Positions 1-6,686 of a stretch of DNA of 6,785 nt are shown piece by piece. The position numbers and the translations under genes were made by a program. Position 1 is the first letter of the stretch, and every line of letters starts with the position of its first letter. This DNA is from Candidatus Hydrogenedentota bacterium (GTDB lineage Bacteria; Hydrogenedentota; Hydrogenedentia; Hydrogenedentales; SLHB01). A model generated the notes under the pieces. It worked only from the letters and a program-made list of their open reading frames with translations, searched no databases and was not told the DNA's origin. The DNA lies in NCBI GenBank assembly GCA_022706165.1, contig JAKJDA010000160.1, forward strand, positions 1-6,785. Direction: 5' to 3'.

Positions 1-151
1 CCCCGGCCATCTCGTGGGGAACGCCCCGCGTCGACAAGCGGTCGTGGACGCCGCGGTCGACCACCACGAGGCGGATATCTTCGCATTCCCGCAACGCCTC
101 GGCCAGAACCTCCGTATCCGCGCCAATGTCCGCCAACAGCGCCGCCGTCAC
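1..151 (-). CDS. Unrecognised protein, N-terminal 50 residues (partial at window edge)
   Basis: Reading the minus strand from a GTG at 151 gives an open frame of 50 codons that continues past the left edge. The start is supported by a perfect AGGAGG at 164-159, seven bases upstream, and by a 4-bp GTGA overlap with the stop of the preceding minus-strand gene, an arrangement typical of translational coupling. The visible residues begin VTAALLADIG and include a hydrophobic strand followed by charge, LVVVDRGVHD (residues 28-37). This looks like one helix and then a beta strand of an alpha/beta fold. There is no signal peptide or membrane segment in the visible part. I do not recognise the family and assign no function. 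The coupling suggests it works with the 68-residue protein encoded just upstream of it. Confidence 0.6.
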   Translation of the reverse strand, partial: MTAALLADIGADTEVLAEALRECEDIRLVVVDRGVHDRLSTRGVPHEMAG

Positions 152-354
152 GGAGCAGCCTCCTCCCGATGCGCCACGAGAGACTCCAGCACAGCGGCAA
201 ACAGGAGGTACTCATCCGCCTCGGCGAGGTTCACGCCATGACGCCACACGATGTCATGCAATTCGGGCCAATGCGGCCATGTCCGGACCCATTCCAGCGC
301 CTGCCGATCACACGGATCGCCGGGCGGAAAAACGTGAGGCGCGTCAACGTCCAT
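148..354 (-). CDS. Small hypothetical protein, 68 residues
   Basis: This minus-strand gene starts at an ATG (354-352) and ends at a TGA (150-148). The same frame stays open much further upstream, but that part reads as arginine-rich low-quality sequence and would overlap the divergent kinase gene. The ATG at 354 has an AAGGGG ribosome-binding sequence (364-359) four bases upstream and a good -10 box about 60 bases upstream, so I prefer it. The protein is acidic and rich in tryptophan and histidine in the middle (three Trp and three His within residues 22-39). It has a predicted amphipathic helix near the C-terminus (residues about 43-65, NLAEADEYLLFAAVLESLVA). There is no signal peptide, membrane segment or known motif. 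It is the first gene of a two-gene unit with a 4-bp overlap into the next gene. The family is not recognised; a toxin-antitoxin-like or accessory pair is possible but unproven. Confidence 0.55.
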   Translation of the reverse strand: MDVDAPHVFPPGDPCDRQALEWVRTWPHWPELHDIVWRHGVNLAEADEYLLFAAVLESLVAHREEAAP

Positions 355-411
355 GGGACCCCTTATGGTAGCGGCAAATGCTTCTCGTTTTTCGGGCACG
401 CAACGTCTGTA

Positions 412-439
412 AGTATACCGAAGCGCAGCATTCCAGCAA
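412..439 (-). promoter_or_regulatory. Candidate sigma70-type promoter for the minus-strand gene pair
   Basis: On the minus strand, TTGCTG (439-434) is followed by a 16-base spacer and TATACT (417-412), which matches the -10 consensus at five of six positions. The -35 box matches only three of six. Transcription would start near 405, leaving a leader of about 50 bases before the ATG at 354. The -10 box stands out in this GC-rich region. The assignment is by eye only. Confidence 0.4.
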
Positions 440-654
440 ACTCCCTGACGGCCCGCGACGAAGCGTTCTTCCTCGAAATATCGCTCGACGCCTCCCGCTC
501 CCCGCATCCTCGGGCGCCATGCCCCGCCTGGAACTTGATTACCCGGCTCTGTCCTAGATATCGTGGGGGCGCGCCTGTGTTCATGCAACCCGAAAAACGC
601 GGCAATGGTCCTCGCGACGGTGCGGGTTCGACAAGGGCGTTGGGATCGTGAAAC

Positions 655-659
655 GGGAG
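655..659 (+). promoter_or_regulatory. Ribosome-binding site that fixes the kinase start at 665
   Basis: GGGAG ends five bases before the ATG at 665. The same frame is open back to a GTG at 563, but that GTG has no comparable Shine-Dalgarno sequence, and the extra 34 residues show neither a signal peptide nor a domain. The ATG at 665 is therefore the preferred start. Confidence 0.6.
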
Positions 660-664
660 TGACG

Positions 665-3600
665 ATGCAAGAACACGATCGAGGCCTCCGCGAAACAGGG
701 GGGGCTTCCAGACGTCGCGTGGGAACGTGGCGCACGTACGATGTCACGGACGGTCTGGCCGCAGGATGCAGTTGCCTGCTCCAAGACCGGGAAGGCTACC
801 TCTGGCTGGGCACGGGGGTGGGCCTGTGCCGTTTCGATGGGGAATCGTTCACGACCTTCACCGTCCGCCATGGCCTTGCCAACGACACCATTCATTGCCT
901 GTGCGAAGACCGCCACGGGCGCCTGTGGGCGGGCGCCGGCACGGGTGGCATCTCCTACCTCGAAAACGGCCAATTCCACGCCCTCGGCCCCGATGAAGGC
1001 TTGCCCCGGTACGACATCTGGTCGCTGTGCGAGGACGCGAAAGGCCGGATATGGTTCGCGGCGCTGGGCGGCGGCATCGGCTGCATCGACAACGGCGCCG
1101 TCACAAGGCACACTATCGAGCAGGGACTCGCATCGAACATGACGCGATCCATCGTGTGCGACCAAGACGGCGCCATCTGGATCGGCACGTTCGGCAAAGG
1201 CCTGTGCCGTTTCGATGGACGCGAATTCACGCGGTACGGCCCCGAACAAGGGCTGCCGGGAACCGATATCTTCTTTCTGCACATGGACCGTTCTGGAAAC
1301 CTTTGGATCGGCACGCGCGGAAACGGCGTCGCCTGCTTCGACGGATCCTCGTTCGTCACCTACACGCGACGGGACGGACTTCCCCAGGACTCGGTGCGCG
1401 GCATCTGCCAAGACCATGACGGCCACATGTGGTTCGCCACGGTCGGCGGCGGCATCACCTGTTTCGACGGCAAAGTTTTCACGACATACGGAGCCCAGGA
1501 CGGCCTGTTGGCAAGCCACGTCAGCGGCGTCATCGAGGACCGGGAAGGCCACGTCTGGGCGTCGCACAGCCTGGCAGGCCTGTCATGCTTCGATCCCTGG
1601 ACCTTGGAAGAGGTCTCGGAAAAACCCGTATCGGAAGTGATGGTTCAGGATACAGCAAGCCGCATTTGGTTCGGCGACGAATACGACCTGTATTGCCTGG
1701 ACGCCGTCGTGTGGCGATCGCGCGCGTTTCCGGCTCAAGTGTTCGCGCTCACCGAAGACAACGAAGGACGAATTTGGCTCGCCACGTTTGGCGATGGCTT
1801 GTATCGTTTCGACTCGGCGGACGACCTCTGGAACGGCCAAGGAACGCAGTTCACGCCGCGCCAAGGCCTGGGCAGCATGCACATCATGAGCCTGCTGAAA
1901 ACCCGCGACGGAACCATCTGGGCAGGCACGGCAAGGCCGGGTTGCCTGTGCCGTTTCAACGGCGAAACCTTCGAGCCCATTCCAACCCTGCACGCCGTGG
2001 TCTTCCGCCTGTACGAAGACAGCCGCGGGCGCATCTGGCTGGGCGGCTACGAAGGCCCGGGATTGTCCTGCTATGACGGCAAGCAAATGATCACCTACAC
2101 GGAAACCCATGGGCTGCCCAACCCCAATGTTCAATCCATCATCGAAGACGAACGCCAGAACCTCTGGATCGGCACGCAATACGGACTCGCCAAGTTCGAC
2201 GGAGAACGCTTCGAAACCTTCAGCACGGAAGAAGGATTTCGCCACTTCCATCACCAACAATCCGCGATGGACGCCTCGGGAAAACTGTGGTTCGGCACAG
2301 TCAACGGCGGCATTTGCCGGACCGACGGCAAGCACTTCCAATTTCTAACGGCGCGCGACGGACTTCCGTCGAATAGCATCACGGCGCTGGTGCCGCAGCC
2401 GGACGGCGGCATGCTGATCGGCACCTACCGGGGCGTGGTGCGATACCGCCCCACGGCGACCCTGCCGCCGCGCATCGCCATTCGCGAAATGACGGCGGAC
2501 GCCGTCTACCCCGAGCCGTCGGCCGTCACGCTGTCGACGCTGAAAGCGCAATTCCTCACGATTTCATACCGCGGCCTCAGCATGGGCACCGAGCGCATGC
2601 GCTACTCGTACCGGTTGGCGGGATTCGACGATGTGTGGTACGACACCTGGGACGATCAGGTGCGCTACGTGGACCTGACCCCCGGCAAGTACGTATTCGA
2701 AGTATACGCCATCAACCGAGACCTCATCCTCTCCGAAAAACCCGCGACCCTCGTCATCGACATCGTGGCGGACTCGTGGGAGCAGATTCAGGCCCAATAC
2801 GAAGCGCGCATCGGCGAGATGGAGGAACAACTCGAACTCCACGAACGCGCCAGCCGACAAAACGAAGCGCTCATCAAACTCGCCAAAAGCAAGACGATGG
2901 AACACGGCGACATCGACGCGGCGCTACGCGAAATCGCCAAGGCCGCCGCCGAAACCTTGGGGGTCGATCGCGCCAGCATCTGGCTGTTCAACGAAACGCG
3001 CGACACGTTGCGCTGCGCCGACTGCTACGACGCCGCAACAGGGTTGCATGCCGCAGGACAAGAGTTTCCCGTCACAGACTGGCCGAACTACTTCCGGGCG
3101 ATTGAAGCGGAACCGGTCATGGCGGTGGAAAACGCGATGTCCGACAGCCGCACCTGGGAACTCACGGACGAATACCTGCAACCGGGCGGCGTCGCATCGT
3201 TGCTGCACGCCTCGGTCCGCACGGGCGGCGATATCGCCGGCGTGGTGTTTCACGAGCGCGTGGGCATGACGCGGCCATGGGAACGCGACGAACAACATTT
3301 CGCGCGCGCCATTGCCTCGAACGTCGCCCTCGCCATCGAAGCGCGCGACCGCATGCGCGCCGAAGAACAAACCCGCCGCATGCAAATCCGCCTGCAAAAC
3401 ATCATCGATTCGATGCCGTCGGTTCTGATCGGCGTCGACAAGCAGGGGCGGGTGACCCACTGGAACCAAAAAGCGGCGCAAGTCGGCTGTCTGACTTCGG
3501 AGGAGGCGACAGGCCTGCCCTTTGACGTGGCCTTCCCCTATTTGGGCGAGGACGCCGGGCGCGTGTGGCAGGCGTTGGCCAACGCCGCGCCCATCATCTC

Positions 3601-4534
3601 GGAACGCATTGCCTGGCGAGGAGCCGACGGAGACACGCTGTACTACGACCTTATCGTCTACCCCCTCGACGCGACAGGCGAGCAAGGAGCGGTCATCCGC
3701 CTGGACGACATCACCGCGCGCGTGAAAATCGAAGAAACCATGGTGCAAACCGAGAAAATGATGTCCGTGGGCGGTCTGGCCGCGGGCATGGCCCACGAGA
3801 TCAACAACCCACTGGGCGGCATCCTTCAGGCATGCCAAAACATCGTGCGCCGTCTCTCGCCCGATCTGCCCAAGAACCAACAGACCGCCGAGCAATTGGG
3901 GGTCCGCCTCGAAACGCTGCATCAATACATGACCGAACGGGGCGTCTTCGAATTCATCGAAGGCATTCGCGCCGACGGCGCCCGCGCTGCCAAGATCGTC
4001 GCGGACATGTTGGCCTTCAGCCGCCGAAGCGAGTCGCACTTTGCGCCGGTGAAGCTTCCGGACATGGTGGATACGGCCTTGCGCCTGGCTGCGAACGACT
4101 ATGATCTGAAAAAACATTACGATTTCCGGCAAACGATCATCGTGCGAGAATTCGAAGAAAACCTGCCGCCGGTGCGCTGCGAAAAAACCAAAATCGAGCA
4201 AGTTCTGCTGAATCTCATCAAAAACGCCGCCCATTCCATGGCTCAAAACGCCAGCGGAAAAGAGCCGGTGCTGACCATCCGCCTCGAACGCGAGCCGCAC
4301 CACGCACGGATCGAAATCATCGACAACGGCCCCGGCATGGACGACGCCATCCGCCGCCGCATTTTCGAACCCTTTTTCACGACCAAAGAAGTGGGCGTCG
4401 GCACGGGACTGGGCCTGTCCGTGTCGTACTTCATCATCACCAAACAGCACCGCGGAACCATGACGGCCGAATCCTCGCCGGGCGCCGGAGCCCGGTTCAT
4501 CCTCCGCATTCCGTGGGACATGGAGACCCCCTGA
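665..4534 (+). CDS. Propeller/Y_Y_Y sensor histidine kinase with GAF and PAS domains, no membrane segment
   Basis: This 1289-residue protein should autophosphorylate on histidine in response to a ligand and pass the phosphate to receiver proteins. Residues about 17-600 hold 14 Reg_prop motifs of the type D-x-x-G-x-[IL]-W-x-G-T, for example DREGYLWLGT at 41 and DASGKLWFGT at 536, fitting two seven-bladed propellers. A Y_Y_Y domain follows (core about 634-698, with YSYRLAGFDDVWYDTW and LTPGKYVFEVYAINRD), then a coiled coil (about 704-745), a GAF domain (about 749-900) and a PAS domain (about 907-1025). HisKA has AHEINNPL with phospho-acceptor His1044. The HATPase has its N box at Asn1183/Asn1187, DNGPGM at 1220 and GVGTGLGL at 1244. 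In hybrid sensors of this class the propellers are usually periplasmic, with a membrane helix after Y_Y_Y and fused receiver and AraC domains. None of these is present here, so the protein should be cytoplasmic. The next gene starts at the base after its stop. Confidence 0.95.
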   Translation: MQEHDRGLRETGGASRRRVGTWRTYDVTDGLAAGCSCLLQDREGYLWLGTGVGLCRFDGESFTTFTVRHGLANDTIHCLCEDRHGRLWAGAGTGGISYLENGQFHALGPDEGLPRYDIWSLCEDAKGRIWFAALGGGIGCIDNGAVTRHTIEQGLASNMTRSIVCDQDGAIWIGTFGKGLCRFDGREFTRYGPEQGLPGTDIFFLHMDRSGNLWIGTRGNGVACFDGSSFVTYTRRDGLPQDSVRGICQDHDGHMWFATVGGGITCFDGKVFTTYGAQDGLLASHVSGVIEDREGHVWASHSLAGLSCFDPWTLEEVSEKPVSEVMVQDTASRIWFGDEYDLYCLDAVVWRSRAFPAQVFALTEDNEGRIWLATFGDGLYRFDSADDLWNGQGTQFTPRQGLGSMHIMSLLKTRDGTIWAGTARPGCLCRFNGETFEPIPTLHAVVFRLYEDSRGRIWLGGYEGPGLSCYDGKQMITYTETHGLPNPNVQSIIEDERQNLWIGTQYGLAKFDGERFETFSTEEGFRHFHHQQSAMDASGKLWFGTVNGGICRTDGKHFQFLTARDGLPSNSITALVPQPDGGMLIGTYRGVVRYRPTATLPPRIAIREMTADAVYPEPSAVTLSTLKAQFLTISYRGLSMGTERMRYSYRLAGFDDVWYDTWDDQVRYVDLTPGKYVFEVYAINRDLILSEKPATLVIDIVADSWEQIQAQYEARIGEMEEQLELHERASRQNEALIKLAKSKTMEHGDIDAALREIAKAAAETLGVDRASIWLFNETRDTLRCADCYDAATGLHAAGQEFPVTDWPNYFRAIEAEPVMAVENAMSDSRTWELTDEYLQPGGVASLLHASVRTGGDIAGVVFHERVGMTRPWERDEQHFARAIASNVALAIEARDRMRAEEQTRRMQIRLQNIIDSMPSVLIGVDKQGRVTHWNQKAAQVGCLTSEEATGLPFDVAFPYLGEDAGRVWQALANAAPIISERIAWRGADGDTLYYDLIVYPLDATGEQGAVIRLDDITARVKIEETMVQTEKMMSVGGLAAGMAHEINNPLGGILQACQNIVRRLSPDLPKNQQTAEQLGVRLETLHQYMTERGVFEFIEGIRADGARAAKIVADMLAFSRRSESHFAPVKLPDMVDTALRLAANDYDLKKHYDFRQTIIVREFEENLPPVRCEKTKIEQVLLNLIKNAAHSMAQNASGKEPVLTIRLEREPHHARIEIIDNGPGMDDAIRRRIFEPFFTTKEVGVGTGLGLSVSYFIITKQHRGTMTAESSPGAGARFILRIPWDMETP
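785..2425 (+). repeat. Fourteen propeller-blade repeats within the kinase gene
   Basis: The Reg_prop motif recurs at protein residues 41, 82, 124, 166, 208, 250, 292, 329, 365, 413, 452, 495, 536 and 578. The first seven blades are spaced 41-42 residues apart (about 126 bp). Blades 8 and 9 are shorter (37 and 36) and blade 10 begins 48 residues later, consistent with a junction between two seven-bladed propellers. Blade 8 (DTASRIWFGD) and blade 14 (QPDGGMLIGT) are the most degenerate. Confidence 0.85.
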
Positions 4535-4915
4535 GTGGCCGTTCACGTGTTGATAGTGGACGACGAACCATCGGTTCGCACGAACCTTGCCGCCTATCTC
4601 GAAGACGAGGACATGTGCGTGCACGCCCTTTCCTCCGCGGAACACGCGCTGGAGTTGGTCCGCAGCGGATTGAAATTCGACGTCTGCGTGATGGACATGC
4701 GCCTGCCCGGCATGAACGGCAACGAGGCAATCCGCGCCCTGCATGCGGCCTGCTCCGGCCTGCGCTTCGTCGTGCATACCGGCACCGCAGGATACCGGCC
4801 GCCCGATGAATTCGCCGCACTCGGCGTCACGCCGGCCCGAGTCTTCCGAAAACCGCTGGCGGACATGGAGCCCTTGGCGGCCGCAGTCCGCGAACTGATG
4901 AAAGAACACGGGTGA
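4535..4915 (+). CDS. Stand-alone response-regulator receiver protein
   Basis: This 126-residue protein is a single CheY-like receiver domain with no output domain. The acidic pair is Asp9/Asp10 (VLIVDDEP), the phospho-acceptor is Asp54 (CVMDMRLPGMNG), the switch Thr is Thr82 or Thr84 (VVHTGTAGY), and the conserved Lys is Lys106 (VFRKPL). The start is a GTG placed directly after the TGA of the kinase gene; GGAG at 4522-4525 inside the kinase gene serves it with nine bases of spacing. It is very probably a phosphorylation target of the preceding kinase. It could be a diffusible output, a shuttle in a phosphorelay, or a phosphate sink competing with the receiver in the next gene; the sequence does not decide between these. 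The following gene begins seven bases after its stop. Confidence 0.93.
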   Translation: MAVHVLIVDDEPSVRTNLAAYLEDEDMCVHALSSAEHALELVRSGLKFDVCVMDMRLPGMNGNEAIRALHAACSGLRFVVHTGTAGYRPPDEFAALGVTPARVFRKPLADMEPLAAAVRELMKEHG

Positions 4916-4922
4916 CGCCAGG

Positions 4923-6116
4923 ATGAGTTTGGACAACACCCCCCTGATACTCAGCATCGAGGACGAAGCCACCGTGCGGCGCAGCATCGTCGGCTACCTG
5001 GAAGACAGCGGGTTTGCCGTGCTCGAAGCAAGCAATGGCCAAGCAGGCTTGGACGCCTTCCGCGAAAAACGCCCCGACCTCGTGCTCTCAGACCTGCGCA
5101 TGCCGGGCGTGGACGGACTGCGCGTGCTCGAAACCATCGCGCGCGAAGCCCCCGAGACGCCGGTGATCATCGTCTCGGGCACGGGCGACATGAACGACGC
5201 CGTGGCGTCGCTCCAACTCGGCGCATGGGACTATGTCATGAAGCCAATCCAAGACATGGCGGTGCTCGAACACTCCATCCGGAAAGCGCTCGAACGCGCG
5301 CGCCTGGTGCGCGAAAACCGCAAGTACCGCGAGCACCTCGAAGCCACCAACAAACGCCTCGCGGAAAGCCTGCGGCAACTCCAGGAAGACGAAAACGCCG
5401 CGCGCCGCATTCAATTTCAATTGCTGCCCCCCCAGGACGCCGTTCTGGGCGGATTCCAGTTCGCTCACTACCTGAAAACGTCGGCGTATCTCAGCGGCGA
5501 TTTTGTGGACTATTTCCCCATCGATGCGCACAACATCGGCTTCTACATCGCCGACGTCTCCGGTCACGGCGCTTCCTCGGCCTTCGTGACGGTGCTGCTC
5601 AAAAGCACGATGAACCACCTGATCGACCAATACCGCCGCGCGGAAAACGACACGGTCTTGCATCCCAACCTTGTGCTGAAAACCATCAACGACGACATCA
5701 TCCAGCGGGATTTCGGCAAGTATTTAACGATGCTGTATGCCGTTTTCGATCTCGATCGCCACACCATGACCTTCAGCAACGGAGGCCAGTTTCCCCCGCC
5801 CGTGGCGTTTGACGGAACGCGCCCGCAGTTCCTGGAAGACAAAAACCTGCCGGTGGGTCTGTTCGCGAACGCATCGTACAACACCAAGACCTTCGATGTG
5901 CCCGACGCATTTTTCATGCTCTTGTGCTCGGACGGAGTGCTTGAAATACTGCCCCACGAGCGTCTACAAGAGAAAAAAGATTTTTTGCTTTCGCTGGCGG
6001 GCGGACCCGAAACGACCTTGCGCTCCATCGTGGACGCCATGGGACTGGACACGCTGGAATCGCCCGGGGACGACGTAACCCTGATGCTGGTTAGAAAGGC
6101 GCCTGAAAATGGATAA
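4923..6116 (+). CDS. Response regulator with SpoIIE/RsbU-type PP2C serine phosphatase output
   Basis: This 397-residue protein should dephosphorylate a serine on a STAS-domain partner when its receiver is phosphorylated. Residues about 7-122 form the receiver, with Glu13/Asp14, phospho-acceptor Asp57 (VLSDLRMPGVDG), Ser85/Thr87 and Lys107 (MKP). A long charged helix, probably a coiled coil, spans about 117-168 and ends in ARRIQFQLLPP, the switch helix seen in RsbU-like proteins. The PP2C domain (about 175-392) has the expected metal-binding acids: Asp193 in SGDFVDYF, Asp211 in ADVSGHG, Asp337 in CSDGVLE and Asp383/384 in PGDDVTL. Pseudomonas HsbR is related in layout but has an additional kinase-like domain; this protein ends right after the phosphatase. 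The ATG at 4923 has GGGTGA at 4910-4915. The gene overlaps the STAS gene by 8 bp, which supports a dedicated enzyme-substrate pair. Confidence 0.95.
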   Translation: MSLDNTPLILSIEDEATVRRSIVGYLEDSGFAVLEASNGQAGLDAFREKRPDLVLSDLRMPGVDGLRVLETIAREAPETPVIIVSGTGDMNDAVASLQLGAWDYVMKPIQDMAVLEHSIRKALERARLVRENRKYREHLEATNKRLAESLRQLQEDENAARRIQFQLLPPQDAVLGGFQFAHYLKTSAYLSGDFVDYFPIDAHNIGFYIADVSGHGASSAFVTVLLKSTMNHLIDQYRRAENDTVLHPNLVLKTINDDIIQRDFGKYLTMLYAVFDLDRHTMTFSNGGQFPPPVAFDGTRPQFLEDKNLPVGLFANASYNTKTFDVPDAFFMLLCSDGVLEILPHERLQEKKDFLLSLAGGPETTLRSIVDAMGLDTLESPGDDVTLMLVRKAPENG

Positions 6117-6636
6117 TGGGGAAGTGTATTACACCCAGCACGAGAGACTTGTCGTGCTGAAATTCGTGGGCCAAATCCGGTACACGATGGGTTCGTCCTA
6201 CCGCGTCAGCGCTTCGTTGGACGCGTTCCTCGACGAGCTTTTCGCAAAGAAAAATTTCGACAACATACTGATCGATCTCACCCAAACCGAAAGCATCGAC
6301 AGCACCAACCTCGGCCTGCTCGCCCGCGTCGCGAAATTCTCGCAGGAAAACCTAGGCCGCCAGGCCACCATCATCTCGACAAACGACGACATCAACGCAG
6401 TCCTCGAGAGCGTGGCCTTCGATCGCGTTTTCCTGATCCTGCGCGACCCGCACGACCCAAAATCCGCTTTCGAAACCGTCCCGGATCGAGCGGACCGCGC
6501 CAAAGAACTCGCCCGTCTCATCCTCGACGCCCACAAAACGTTGATGGAAATAGCCGAAACGAACCAAGACAAATTCCGCAAGGTCGTCGAAATCCTCGAA
6601 GACCAACTGCGCGCAAAAGAGACGCAACACGACTGA
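6109..6636 (+). CDS. STAS-domain anti-sigma factor antagonist, HsbA-like
   Basis: This 175-residue protein is the likely substrate of the phosphatase encoded just upstream. Residues about 5-112 are a STAS domain. The signature ESIDSTNLGLLARV places the regulatory serine at Ser65, directly after Asp64, as in SpoIIAA-type proteins. Beyond the STAS core lies a mostly helical tail (about 120-175) containing LDAHKTLMEIAETN and FRKVVEILEDQL. A similar tail is, as I recall it, found in the HsbA group of Pseudomonas and relatives, and is absent from minimal SpoIIAA or RsbV proteins. In that family the unphosphorylated form binds an anti-sigma factor or another partner, and phosphorylation reverses this. 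The start ATG lies inside the end of the phosphatase gene (8-bp overlap), with AAAGG at 6095-6099 upstream. No serine kinase for it is visible in the window. Confidence 0.92.
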   Translation: MDNGEVYYTQHERLVVLKFVGQIRYTMGSSYRVSASLDAFLDELFAKKNFDNILIDLTQTESIDSTNLGLLARVAKFSQENLGRQATIISTNDDINAVLESVAFDRVFLILRDPHDPKSAFETVPDRADRAKELARLILDAHKTLMEIAETNQDKFRKVVEILEDQLRAKETQHD

Positions 6637-6647
6637 ACCGCAATTCC

Positions 6648-6668
6648 CGCCGCAACCACGCCGCAACC
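6648..6668 (+). repeat. Two 10-bp direct repeats in the gap before the GH1 gene
   Basis: CGCCGCAACC occurs at 6648-6657 and again at 6659-6668, a period of 11 bases, within the 50-bp gap between the STAS stop and the GH1 start. The spacing is about one helical turn, so a regulator site is conceivable. A chance or slippage repeat is equally possible. No terminator hairpin or clear promoter is visible in this gap. Confidence 0.4.
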
Positions 6669-6686
6669 GAAACAGGGAGACCAAGC

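Larger units (their letters stand above)
355..664. other. Divergent intergenic region between the minus-strand pair and the kinase operon
   Basis: About 310 bp lie between the chosen starts of two divergent transcription units. No tRNA, hairpin terminator, CRISPR-type repeat or convincing small gene is visible. Open frames cross the region on both strands, but they look like high-GC chance frames. The plus-strand promoter for the kinase operon must lie here or further upstream. The best sigma70-like match is weak (TTGATT at 535-540, 16-base spacer, GATATC at 557-562), so an alternative sigma factor or an activator may be used. No clear operator palindrome was found. Confidence 0.5.

Noticed and set aside
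535..562. TTGATT plus GATATC as a promoter for the kinase operon
   Set aside because: Only about half of the consensus positions match, and such matches are common by chance in 300 bp. It is mentioned under the intergenic region but not called.
169..651. Plus-strand open frame of 160 codons across the left genes and the intergenic region
   Set aside because: It runs opposite the better-supported 68-residue gene, has no clear ribosome-binding site and its translation looks like chance coding.
563..664. Extended kinase start at GTG 563, adding 34 residues
   Set aside because: The ATG at 665 has a well-spaced GGGAG, while the GTG does not. The extra residues contain no signal peptide or conserved feature.
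581..1567. Minus-strand open frame of 328 codons antisense to the first propeller, with repeated-looking segments
   Set aside because: The repeats are the mirror of the propeller blades on the plus strand. No domain or independent ribosome-binding site supports it.
2924..4987. Very long minus-strand open frame (687 codons) antisense to the kinase C-terminus and the lone REC gene
   Set aside because: It lies opposite plainly conserved domains (GAF, PAS, HisKA, HATPase, REC), and its translation has no recognisable domain. Long antisense frames are expected from high-GC codon bias.
5973..5987. Six A then six T (AAAAAAGATTTTTT) with an in-phase T-TTT-TTG slippery heptamer inside the phosphatase gene
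   Set aside because: As a terminator it fails because there is no GC stem and it sits inside a conserved domain. As a frameshift site, a -1 shift would remove the GDD metal-binding motif, and I see no clear stimulatory structure. It encodes an ordinary EKKDFLL stretch.
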